This document shows, in pieces, positions 12,001 through 24,000 of a stretch of DNA of 64,000 bases. The stretch is from Pelobates cultripes (taxonomy: Eukaryota > Chordata > Amphibia > Anura > Pelobatidae). The position numbers were made by a program, and so were the translations under genes. The notes below the pieces were generated by a model that was not told where the DNA came from, did no database searches, and saw only the letters and a list, made by a program, of their open reading frames with translations. Location of the stretch: positions 99,236,299 through 99,300,298 of the forward strand of contig OW240917.1 of the NCBI GenBank assembly GCA_933207985.1, read 5' to 3'. How positions within the stretch are numbered: the stretch's first letter is position 1; every line of letters begins with the position of its first letter.

Positions 12001-15000
12001 TTCAATTTGTCATTAGCTGCCATTAGGAGATGTTTAGTTAAAGCCCTAATTCATGTGCTCTGGAAATGGTAGACCCCCCCTAATGCTCCACCCATGGATA
12101 GCTAAGATCAAGGAGATCAGACAAATCAAAGCACTGCCAGCTGGCTTATATGACAAGGTTGATTGTTTTCACTCTATGTTGGGGCAATGGCTGGATTATG
12201 TTTCCAGATTTAATTACGCATGCAAAACATTTGTGATTTGTGAATTTGGGCTTGGAACTGACCTGTTGGTGTCATCTCACCCTTTAATCGTCGTCTTCTT
12301 CACCTGAACACGTTTCTTCCCTCCTCCCTTTTTGTCCCTATCTCCCTCCTCTCCTTTGTCCTCTTTCCATGCCTTACACACTTTATGTTTGCCTCTCATT
12401 CATCCGATCTCTCACCCCTTTGAATCCTTGCCAGTTCCCACAAATTTGAGTTGCTGCATTGGTGTTTGAGTACTTCAATGTTGACCAGATGACCGTACCA
12501 TTTTTTCCCCCTATATGCTTACTCCTATAATTACTGTGATTCTGGCTGGAAAAAGTTCTTTATTGTTTAGATCCCTATGTACTACTTTGTTTTCTCAATG
12601 GTGTGTCTTTGTTGTATTTAAATTACAGAAAATGAATACTAAATATTGATAGGCAACATTTTTTTTTTGTTTTGTTTTACTCAGAAATTAAAGACAAGTG
12701 GGGGCTGAAAAATTATCAAAAGCTCCAAAACCATCTGCGTCTTTATGGAACATCTTTAGGTTTGACCACTCCTACGAAAATTGTTGTGCAGCATGGTGAG
12801 TCGGAGAAGACAAATAATGTAAAACAATCTTTCGGGAAGAAAAAAGAAACGCCAGTAAGTAACTTAATTTAGCTTTTAATATGAACACACATTTCCATTT
12901 GATACCATCCATTTTAAAACTGACTGGTAGGTAGGCATTGTGCCTCACACTGTCATCCACGCTAATAGTCTGATCTATTAGTGGAGCAAAGCAGCAGACA
13001 TATACTTCTCATTATTTTTAATGAGAAAGCAATGAATTAAACTGAAAGCTAGAGGAAATGTCCTTCGCAATCTCAGGCCGTCCATGTTACAATTATTGTT
13101 ACAGTTGGTGATTAATGCTGAATAATTGATTTTATTGTAAAGCAGAGTTATTTCACGACTCCATAACAAAGTCACCTCTTCAAGTAACTTCAGGAGCTCA
13201 CGTAAATTTATTGGGTACAACTGTGTATGTGACAACAAACCACTCAGATGTTTTCCAGTACTTCATTGTTTACTTATTTATGGTCTTTTATTGTTCCTTC
13301 AGAAGTTTCAGCAGGTTTATTGTTACACATGGGGCGAGGAGTGTTGTGAGTGTGGCCTGATTTTAGCTCATTCTTCACATAATAAAATACTGTACTAATA
13401 ATTAAGATGTTTATCCATCATTTTCTGAGAATGCATATTTTTATACTATTTATTTCTGTATATTACTCAGGTTCCAATAAACAAAAGCTGTACGGCAACA
13501 GTAGCAAGTGTAAACCTCAACTGCCAATTTTAGTGTACACAGTTCCTAATTACGAGCATTTATAAATAATATTGGTATATTTTAGTTTAACTAAGTCAGT
13601 TCACAATCAAGCATACTCTGCCAAATCATCTCCATGGATATTCCGAACTAATGTTGTGGCAGAAATGCCTCTGCCTCGTGTTCTTGGAGGGGCCTGCTTG
13701 CCAGCCTCCTGCTAAACGACCATGGGCCCTTTAAAAATATAAGAACAAACTTAGTTTGTGGGATCTTGTATTTTGTTCTGGAACCGAACAGCCGCATGAA
13801 CCAGAAACCACCCGGGAGCTTGTTAAGCCCTATTAACACCTTGGAACAATTCTAACTGTAGTGTTCTAATTGTCTGTATGGGTGGCCGCTGTTCGCATGA
13901 ACGACCACTAGGGAGTGGCCATCTTGTTCCCATGAACGCATGCAGTGGTGTTTGGTCGTCGGGTACATGGAACTGTTTTCGGACACTGAAACTCCCAGAC
14001 TTCCAGAATCGCCACTTAGAAGAGCACTGTTCGGTGCAATTGTTCCCACAAACAAGGTGAACAAGCTCCAGGGTAAGAACATTGACTATGTTCGTAGTTT
14101 GTTCGGTTTTTAAACTACCGAACTAGACCGACCGCAAGCCCTGATTCTCTGGAACTGTTTTGGGCATGGGACCATGCGTGCAGTCGGTCAAATTATGACT
14201 TCCAGGAAATTCCTGAACCCCTGAACCGATCTGGGTAATTTTGGATATGTTGGTCACCCAGATTCAGGCTATCAGGGGATGTAAATTTTGTGCGGAGTTT
14301 GTGTGTTTAAAGGTATTTTTGTAAAAATATATGTTTTCTGTACCTGGAGATAATTGAGTAGTACAGTCCCTGACTCAATTATCTCCCAAGCACAGAGGAG
14401 GAATTATCTTGTTTTATGTAGGAGTGTCCTGGACCTGAGAGCCAATGTAATTGTATGTATATTTTTACTGTAGTCTACTCTCAGGTTCAGAGGGGAGTGC
14501 CCCTTGCATGAGGACCTACATATAAGGCCAGTGGTGGCTGCCAATAAAGAAGTTCCAGTTTACCCTCAACACAGAGCCTCGTCTCGTTATTGTAGGGGAA
14601 GTCTATACCAGCTATAATCACTAGCTCTTGTAAGAGCTACACTGCTATAATCTCTTGGAGGAGAGGTCTTCTCACTGGGAGCTGGATCCCTGACTTGGGT
14701 CCAGGATGAGAAGGGACAGCATTTTTTGACACTGGATACTATTTTTGTATGTTTTTTTTTGTTACAATATATCAGTAACCAATGATGATAGCAATAATAA
14801 TGAATTCTTATGAGGTCCAGAAAATCATCTATTATTGTTTGTATGCATTGTTTTGCTTTTTTCAAAGCTTGATGAAATGGCTATTATATTAAAAATAGTT
14901 TTGAGGTGACAGTTGTCCTGTTGCAAGTCAGGTGGGGGCATTTTGGAGGTTTTTACCCCCTACCCACCAACACTTGCATCCTGAGAAGTGTGATAGCATT

Positions 15001-18000
15001 ACTGGCTCCACACGTTATGGGTGTGTCCACTTTTAATTACTACCTGTAGACAAATAGTACTTTAAATAATACTTCAGATTATACTACAGGGCCGTTGAAT
15101 GCTTCAGTCTGATCGGTTGACGAACGTTTTAAGGTGTGCATAATTTTCAGGGAGATGCACGGCTAAAGTAGTTCCAGACAGGTCTTAACCGCATTATAGT
15201 TGCATAAGAAATTAGTCCTACATACAAGAGCGTTTTAATGACAAAAATTTGACAAAAAATAAGCGGAATAATTGACTCCAGGCCGTTGAATTATTAGAAA
15301 ATATAATGCACACCCGAGGTGTAATGGCCACTCCCCTTCGCACCGTAACCGCATTACCACCTCGGGTGTGCATTATTTTTATAATAATTCAACGGCCTGT
15401 TGTCAATTATTCCTTACTTATTATACACTTGTGAAGAACAATTTTTTTTTTAAATCAGTGATTGGATCCTATACTTTATAGAATATATCATACGGCTGGG
15501 ATTTGAAAAGCACTGATTTTAAACCAGACACTGGTGCTGGTTCTGTCATTTTTCACATACCAAATACTGTGTTTAGTGTATTATTTTGTGTATGTGTCTG
15601 TATGCAAACATGTAAAAAATATTGTGTTCAAATTAATGAAAATTATTGAAGTAATCTGATTTGGATATATTCACAGATGAAGAAAAAAGATCAAATTATA
15701 CAAGAGAATCAGAAAAAAAATAAGGCCAGAGAAGAAAACAAGGAATTAGAGCAGTGGAGGTCGATGGCTATTGTTCTTAAAAAAGACATCCAGACAGATT
15801 TTTTCTCCGGGATACAAAAGCAGGAACAATTTGTTCATTCTTTGGGAACACAATCTGTGAAGTTTTGTTCAGAATTAGCAACATTAAAAACCTGTGTTGA
15901 GGTGTGGCATGAACACTGCAAAATAAAAAGTAAGTATTTTCTTCCAGCTAAACATCACACCATTTATCATCTGCAGGCATGGTCTTTAACATGAGCCTCC
16001 CTATAAAGCATAGCATGAAAAAGAACTAACACACAAGCGTCACATGTGCATCACACAGAGTCCACAGCAAAGGGGATACATTCAATGGAGATTTGAACAT
16101 TGTGCATACATTAGATGGAGGAGTATGCACGTGCACACACTAGAAGTAGAGATATTATGATAATATATGCATGCATTAGTAGTAGGAAAGGTAATGTGCA
16201 AAAAAATAAAAAAAAAATACAATTAAATATATATAACTAGGTACCAAAAGATTGAGGTGAGAATACACAATAAACTCCACAAAGTGCAAATACAAAAGTT
16301 TTCTTTATTAATATTAGGCTCCTAACCCATCAACTACACTTAACCTCTGAACTTTCTGCAACATAAAAAACCTCCCCCAAACTGGCCCTGGATTGCATGT
16401 AAAGTTAAATGTCACATGTTGGCTCTTAAAGGAGGTTAGCAAATTAATACAATGGTAAAAAAAAAGCTTCCATCAGAGCTTACTGTGCATACATGTACAG
16501 AAGAAGCTAAACATTAAAGGGACACTATAGTCACCCAGACCACTTCAGCTCAATGAAGTGGTCTGGGTGCCAGGTCCCTCAGGTTTTAACCCTTACATTT
16601 GGGGTTAAGCCAGCCTCTAGTGGCTCTCTTCCGGACAGCCACTAGAGGCGCATCTGCGACGCTGGAGGCATATTATGCCCCATTACGCAGAGCGTCCATA
16701 GGAAAGCATTGAGAAATGCTTTCCTATGGACACTTTGAATGCACGTGCGGCACTGACGCACATGCACATTCGGATCCGCTGACATCAGACGGGGAGCTGA
16801 TGTGGGCGAGGGAGGAGAGATCACCAGCGCCGAGGGAGCTCGGTGCTGGATTAAGGTAAGTAGCATGAAGGTGTTTTAACCCGCTTTGTTTTCCTGACAC
16901 TATAGTGATCCTTTAAATACTTATGGACATGTTGGTAAATGAGAGGTGTTTGAATAGCAACATCATTCATTATATATACAAAGTGAATTTGGCAGACTGG
17001 ACAGTACGTGTGTTGTTGCTATCGTTATAGATCAAACACAGTTTTTATGTTCCCTGTTTTCTCTGTTTCTCACAATCGTAACCACATCGCTAACTAGATT
17101 CTAATAATTCTCTCTTTAGTCCAGAAATCTATTTACATTCCAGTTAAATGTTGTCCAATTATTATTATCATTATTGATTGTTAAATTAGGCCAGTGTTAT
17201 GGTTTAAAGACAGATAAAGAGAGAGAGAGTACAACCCTAATTGTTTTCATCCATTGCTTTGTACATATGATCAGTTTTTTTATCTAAAATCTCATGTAGA
17301 AATCCTTATTTTCTTTTATAAATGTAGCTGGAGAGGAAAGAGATACAAATATTGCTGTGGAAATAATGAAGAAAATACAAGTCATTATGACCAATTATAA
17401 GGAAATGCTGCAGAAGGAAGACCTAGGGAAGATTGCTCAATATCTAATTGATCTGGGATTTAAGAATTTGGCATGCACTCTACAACCATCCAAGGTACTA
17501 ATTAATTATGTCTGAAAAATACTTTGATTTAAAATTGCATTGGCAAAATCTTCTGTCATTTATATCTTAAAGTTTAAAATGTAGGCATTTCCCAAGTTAG
17601 TGGCCCCAGACTGACAGATGAGCTATGTGCAGCACTCAAAGTGAGCACTGCATTTAAATAGTGAGTCTGAGTGATCACACTCTGCCGCAGTAATTCTGAA
17701 GCTGTGCCCAGCATGGCAACTGGTAAAATCAGGGAGCTTCAGGTATATTTAGATACCTGAGTATCATCTCTGTAATCTGAGGCCACGATTAGTGACCCCA
17801 GACAAACAGATGAGCAATGTGCAGCGCTATGAGAGTCACTGTAAATCTGAGTATTCCCCGTAATGAGGGAGACCCCCAGGGTGACCCCCTGGTATCCCTC
17901 TGCCAATTGTTGGTGCTAGGCTTGCCAGCTGCCCAGCACTGATCACAAATTCAGGAGCTACAGTAGGAGAGGGAGATCATCCTCTCATGCTGCAATCACA

Positions 18001-21000
18001 CAGTACAAAGTGCTCACAGAGAGCTCTGTATTATGTGAGCTGAGAAATCCCTCTTCTGATGTCAGCAAAAGGAATCCCTCTGAGGTAGGAATAGGAGTTG
18101 GATTTTGGGTGGGATTATGGGTTAGATTTGTGGTAGGATAGTGGGTAGGATTACAAAATAATTATACATGTGGGGTATAACTAGACTATAGTACAGTAGA
18201 AGAATACAAGTATGGGTTGTTTGCAGCAGGGGTCACGCATGGTTTGAATTCCCCAAAATAAAATGCATGAGCTTAGTGATAAAATAGTTAAATGAAAAGT
18301 GTCAAACTGCTCATAGTTAAAGGACCACTCTAGGCACCCAGACCACTTCAGCTTAATGAAGTGGTCTGGGTGCCAGGTCCCTGTAGGATTAACCCCTTTT
18401 TTTTTTTATAAACATAGCAGTTTCAGAGAAACTGCTATGTTTATAAATGGGTTAATCCAGCCTCCAAATCCTCTAGTGGCTGTCTCATTGACAGCCGCTA
18501 GAGGCGCTTGCGTGCTTCTCACTGTGAAAATCACAGTGAGAACACGCAAGCGTCCATAGGAAAGCATTGGAAATGCTTTCCTATGAGACCGGCTGAATGC
18601 GCGCGCAGCTCCTGCCGCGCATGCGCATTTAGCCGAAAGGGAGGAGAGGAGGTGGAGAGGAGGAGGAGAGCTCCTTGCCCGGCGCTGGAAAAAAGGTAAG
18701 ATTTAACCCTTTCCTCTCCCCAGAGCCAGGCGGGAGGGGGTCCCTAAAGGTGGGGGCACCCTCAGGGCACTATAGTGCCAGGAAAACGAGTATGTTTTCC
18801 TGGCACTATAGTGGCCCTTTAATAGCCTGGTGGCTGTATTTTATACAAACGTATACTTTTGTATAACAGTTTTGGATTCTATGACTAATATAAAAGTTAT
18901 AGTAGAATGAACACATGACAAAAATACCAGAAAGGTCTTGGTCACAAATGTTTCACATCTCAAATGAGTATTGGTTCTTAAGGGGTTAATTTAAGGGTTG
19001 TTGTCACGACAGTGACCTCTTCACACAGATGGTAACCCAGAAATGGACGTATACCGGACCTTAGTGTGGCCAGACTTAACGTCAGAGAATAGTCAAAAGA
19101 AAAGTCAAGGATCAAGGGAGTACGGAAATCGTGATAAACGAGAAAGCCAAGCCAAAAGTCGGGGAGCCAGATAGGAGAATAGTCAGTACGGAAGCCAAGG
19201 GTCAAAATACCAGAAAAACAGATAACTAAGTATAAGAGCACCAGAAGAACAATCAAGAACCACACTAGGGCACTGAGGGGTGGACAGGGATGCCCTTTTA
19301 TACTGATGTGTGTGTCACTTTAAAGCCACGCCCCCAAAAGGTCCGGGAGCGTGACCGCGTTTGAATTTTCGCGGCAAAATTATCATGACGTCGGCGCGCA
19401 TGCGCCGCGTCATAAAACTGATTTCGCCGCAAGCGGGCAGCGTCTGACAGGCTGCACCGCCTCCCAGAAGCAGCCGGGGGAACCGCCGTGCTGCGCGGGA
19501 TCGGCGGACACAGGTAAGGTATCGTCACAGTACCCCCCCCTCGAGGACCGCCCCCAGGGAGAACGACGCCTAGCAAAGGAACGGACTAGGCGAGGCGCGT
19601 GCACGTCCGAGGCATCCACCCATGTCCTTTCCTCGGGGCCGTATCCCTTCCAATCCAATAGATACTGGAGCCGACCTCTAGAGACACGAGAGTCTAAAAT
19701 AGATTTAACCTCGTACTCGTCTTGGCCATCAATGAGTGTAGAAAGAGGAGTCCTGGGTTTCCGAGTAAAGCGATTACAAATCAAAGGTTTCAGAAGAGAA
19801 ACATGAAAGGAATTGGGTATCCTCATATTAGCCGGTAAGTCCAGGCGATAACAGACTGGATTAATCCGTTGGAGGATCCTAAAAGGACCAATGAATCGCG
19901 GAGCGAATTTCATAGAGGGAACTCGTAATTTAATATTGCGTGTACTCAACCACACTCTATCCCCTACTATAAAATTCGGAGCATTTTTGCGCTTGGCACT
20001 GCCAAGGATGAAACAGAACTTGGAAGAGTAATAGGGTCAAAGCCATAATTTATAAAAAAGGGGCTATGTTGTGTCGACTCGTGAACCCAGTTATTGTGGG
20101 CGAATTCAGCTCAAGGGAGTAACTCCATCCAATCATCTTGGTGATCGGAGGTGAAGCAGCGAATGTACTGTTCTAGTGATTGATTAATTCTCTCTGTAAC
20201 TCCGTTGGATTGGGGATGGTATGAAGAGGAGTGATTAAGTTTGATACCCAACTGATCACAAAACGCTTTCCAAAACCTGGAAATAAACTGTGAGCCTCTG
20301 TCAGAGACTATATCTGTAGGGATACCGTGTAAACGAACCACCTCTCTTATAAATATCGTGGCCAGTTCGGAGGATGAAGGAAGTTTAATTAAAGGGACTA
20401 GGTGGGCCATTTTGGAAAATCTATCGATGATAGTTAGGATTACCCGGTGATTTTTTGAAGGTGGCAGGTCTACTACGAAATCCATGGCGATACTCGACCA
20501 TGGCATTTCGGGAATAGGCAACGGCATGAGGAGGCCTAAAGGGCGACTTCTAGGAGATTTATTAGAGGAACAGATGTTACAGGCTAGGACATATTCTCGG
20601 GCATCCTTCTTGTAAGAGGGCCACCAGAATTGCTTTTCGAGTAGTGCTTCTGTCTTATGGATACCGGGATGACCGGCAATCTTAGAGTCGTGTACCAAGG
20701 ATAGGATCCGTCTCCTATAATTTAAAGGTACGTGTAATTTCCCCTGAGGGATAGTTATGGAGTTGTGGTCTTGGCATTTGGACAATACTTCCATTAAGCT
20801 AGAAGAGATTTTAGTATGGACTGTGGCGACTATTTGTGAAGTAGGGATTATGGAAGATAAATGGGTTACTGGAGGAGATAGGTGCTCATGTTGTCGAGAT
20901 AAGGCATCTGCTTTCGTATTCTTAGAACCGGGTCTGTACGTCACTATGTAGTTAAAACGTGTTAGGAACAAAGACCAAAAAATCTGCCTGTCAGACATTC

Positions 21001-24000
21001 TTTTTGCCTCTCCAAAATAGGAAAGATTCTTGTGATCAGTGAGGATGATGATCGGTTCAGATGACCCCTCTAATAGATGCCGCCATTCTTTGAGCGCTCA
21101 AATGATAGCCAACAATTCCATATCTCCTATATCATATCTTTGTTCTGTTTTCGTCAGTTTTTTAGAGAAATAGCCACAGGGATGCAGGGGTTGATCATTC
21201 GAGGATCTCTGAGAGAGTACAGCCCCTATCCCTGTCTCTGAAGCATCCACTTCTAACAAAAAAGGACGCAAAGGATTAGGGTGACTTAACACCGGGGCTG
21301 AAGAAAAGGCTAGCTTCAATTTTTCAAAGGCTTCCTTAGCTTCGGTACTCCACACCATATGACTTCTATTCTTCTTTGTCATAGCGGTAATAGGAGCGGT
21401 AATAGAGGAAAATCCTCTGATAAACTTTCTATAGTAATTAGCGAACCCCAGGAAACGTTGGATGGCTTTAAGTCCAATGGGTATGGGCCAATTTAAAATT
21501 GCTTCCAGTTTTTTAGATTCCATTTGAAAGCCTGAACCTGAAATTATGTAACCCAAGAAATTAACCTTCTCCACGTCAAACAAACATTTTTCTAGTTTAC
21601 AGTAGAGTCTGTTTTTCAATAATTTAGATAGAACTATCCTAACGTGTCTATGGTGCTCCTTGATATTCTTAGAGTAGACGAGTATGTCGTCTAAATAGAC
21701 AACAACAAACGTTTGTAGATAGTCCCTTAATACATCGTTTATGAAATCTTGAAAGACTACCGGGGCGTTGCATAAGCCGAAGGGCATAACCCTATATTGA
21801 TAATGGCCATAGCGAGTATTGAAAGCCGTTTTCCACTCATGTCCCTTCTTAATTCGAACTAGATTATAAACTCCCCGTAAATCTAGTTTAGTGAATACGG
21901 TTGCTCCCTTCAACCTATCAAAAAGCTCAGTAATGAGCGGAATTGGATATGCGTTTCGTACTGTTATTTTATTTAATCCCCGATAGTCGATGCATGGTCT
22001 CAAGTCACCTTCCTTTTTGGAAACAAAGAAAAACCCTGCACCAGCCGGGGAGGATGACTTGGTAATAAAACCCTTCTTCAAATTCTCTGTGATGTACTCT
22101 TCAAGTACTTTGTTTTCTGTCACAGAGAGGGGATACACGGTACCCCTAGGGGGCATAGTACCGGGTAACAAATTAATAGCGCAGTCGTAAGAACGATGGG
22201 GTGGTAATTTGTTTGCTTCCCTTGGTTCAAAGACTGCCTTGAGATCCTGATATGGTTCGGGTACTCGAGTGGTTAATGGTTCCATGGTAGGAACGTTGAG
22301 GAGTCCTATAGGTTTAACTCGACTGATACACTCCTTAAAACAAGAGTCACCCCATTTCACAATCTCTTTTCTCTCCCAGTCAATTAGAGGATTATGCTTG
22401 GTAAGCCAAGGAAACCCAAGTATAATCGGAAAGGTGGGAGAAGGTATTTGCTGTAGGGTTATGGTTTCTTTATGTAACAAACCTACAGTCAAGACTAAGG
22501 GTTTGGATTCTTGAGTAATAAAAGGAATGGATAGTGATCTACCATCTATGGCCTCAACGGCCAAGGGTGTTGATCTTTCTCGAAATGGGAGGTTGTGATG
22601 CTGGCCGAAAGTACGGTCGATAAAGTTCTCAACTGCCCCAGAATCTATCAGCGCAGAGGTAGTTATTATCTTTCCCTCCCATTCTATGGTTATCGGTAGA
22701 AGAAGCCTGAGTTCTTTCCTGTCTTGGAAGGAGGACATACACGTTACACCCAAGGCCTGTCCTCCTTGAGGGCTTAGGCGTTGGAGTTTTCCGGCCTGCT
22801 TGGGCAGTGTAGGCGGGTATGTCCTCTTTTCCCACAATACATACAAAGTCCCTCCCTTCGTCTATATTGTCTCTCAGGTTCAGGCAACCGTGTGGCTCCC
22901 AATTGCATAGGTTCTGCTGGAGCGACAGTGGTTTCCTCAGACGAAGGGAACGTCAATGCCAGGCTTTCCGGCACACGCCTAGGTCTATCCCTGGTGTTTT
23001 GTCTATGTCGGAGACGTTCGTCTATATGTGCTAGATATGTAATCAATTCCTCTAACACATTAGGGAGGTCTCAGGTAGCTACCTCGTCTAAAAGCTTTTC
23101 AGAAAGTCCATTCATGAACACATCTACAAAGGCCTGCTCATTCCATCTGACCTCTGCAGCATGAGTGCGGAATTCCAGGGCATAGTCAACCAGGGAACGA
23201 GACCCTTGTCTCATTCGTAAGAGGGTTTTAGCAGCATTAGTACGTCTTCCAGGGGGATCAAATGTTCTCCTAAAGGCTGCGACAAACTTTGCGTAGTTAA
23301 AAACTATGGGATTGTCGTTTTCCCACAATGGATTGGCCCAAACTAGTGCTCTATCGACTAACAACGTTATAATATAACCAATCTTTGATCTATTGGTAGG
23401 ATACGCCCTAGGATGAAGTTCAAAGTTAATACTAATTTGATTGAGGAAACCCCGACAACCTTTGGGATCACCTCCATAACGGAGAGGGGATGTAGCATGG
23501 GCAGAAGCCCCCCCTGCCGCCATCTCCATATGAGGTTCCTGAGGTCTATGACCCGGGATATGGTCAGGGCCGGCCTTAGGCAATTAGGCGCCCTGTGCAA
23601 AAAGTCTTCACGGCGCCCCCCCCCACCTCCCACCAAGTTGCCTGAATACAGTAACACACACAGGCACCGGGGACGTGTGTATCACGAGGCAAACAAGGCA
23701 TCTGCCTTGGGCGCCACTTTGCAGGGGGCGGCAAAAAAAAGCATCCCTCCAAACCCCAGGCAGATCCCTTGCTTGCCTCGCATCCTGGGGGGCTCAAGAG
23801 CTGACCGGCTGGCCACTTTTGAGCCCCCCCAAGGCTGGCAGCGGGCAGCGAAGGAGCATACTCACCTGAGCTCTTCCTGCTCAGCTTCCTCTGCGCCGCT
23901 TAATGAAGCCGGGAGCCAGAATATGACGTCAGTCCGGCTCCCGGCATCACTAAGCGCTGCTTACTCAGCCTGTGCGCCCCCTGCCTGCCTGCCCAGCAGC

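Larger units (their letters stand above)
12855..15676. other. 2.8-kb intron with one old LTR and one inverted repeat
   Basis: It holds the LTR-like unit at about 13650-14600 and the palindrome at 15257-15421, described separately. The remainder shows nothing recognisable. Confidence 0.6.

Noticed and set aside
12795..12800. Earlier donor GTGAGT inside the exon 12685-12854
   Set aside because: It would leave phase 1 and break the frame with the exon at 15677, whereas 12855 keeps it and retains the lysine-rich linker seen in the family.
13878..14082. Overlapping small frames on both strands
   Set aside because: They fall in the old LTR-like unit and have no retroviral or gypsy motif.
19351..19806. 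+ strand frames over the chromovirus
   Set aside because: They are antisense shadows of the chromodomain and LTR.
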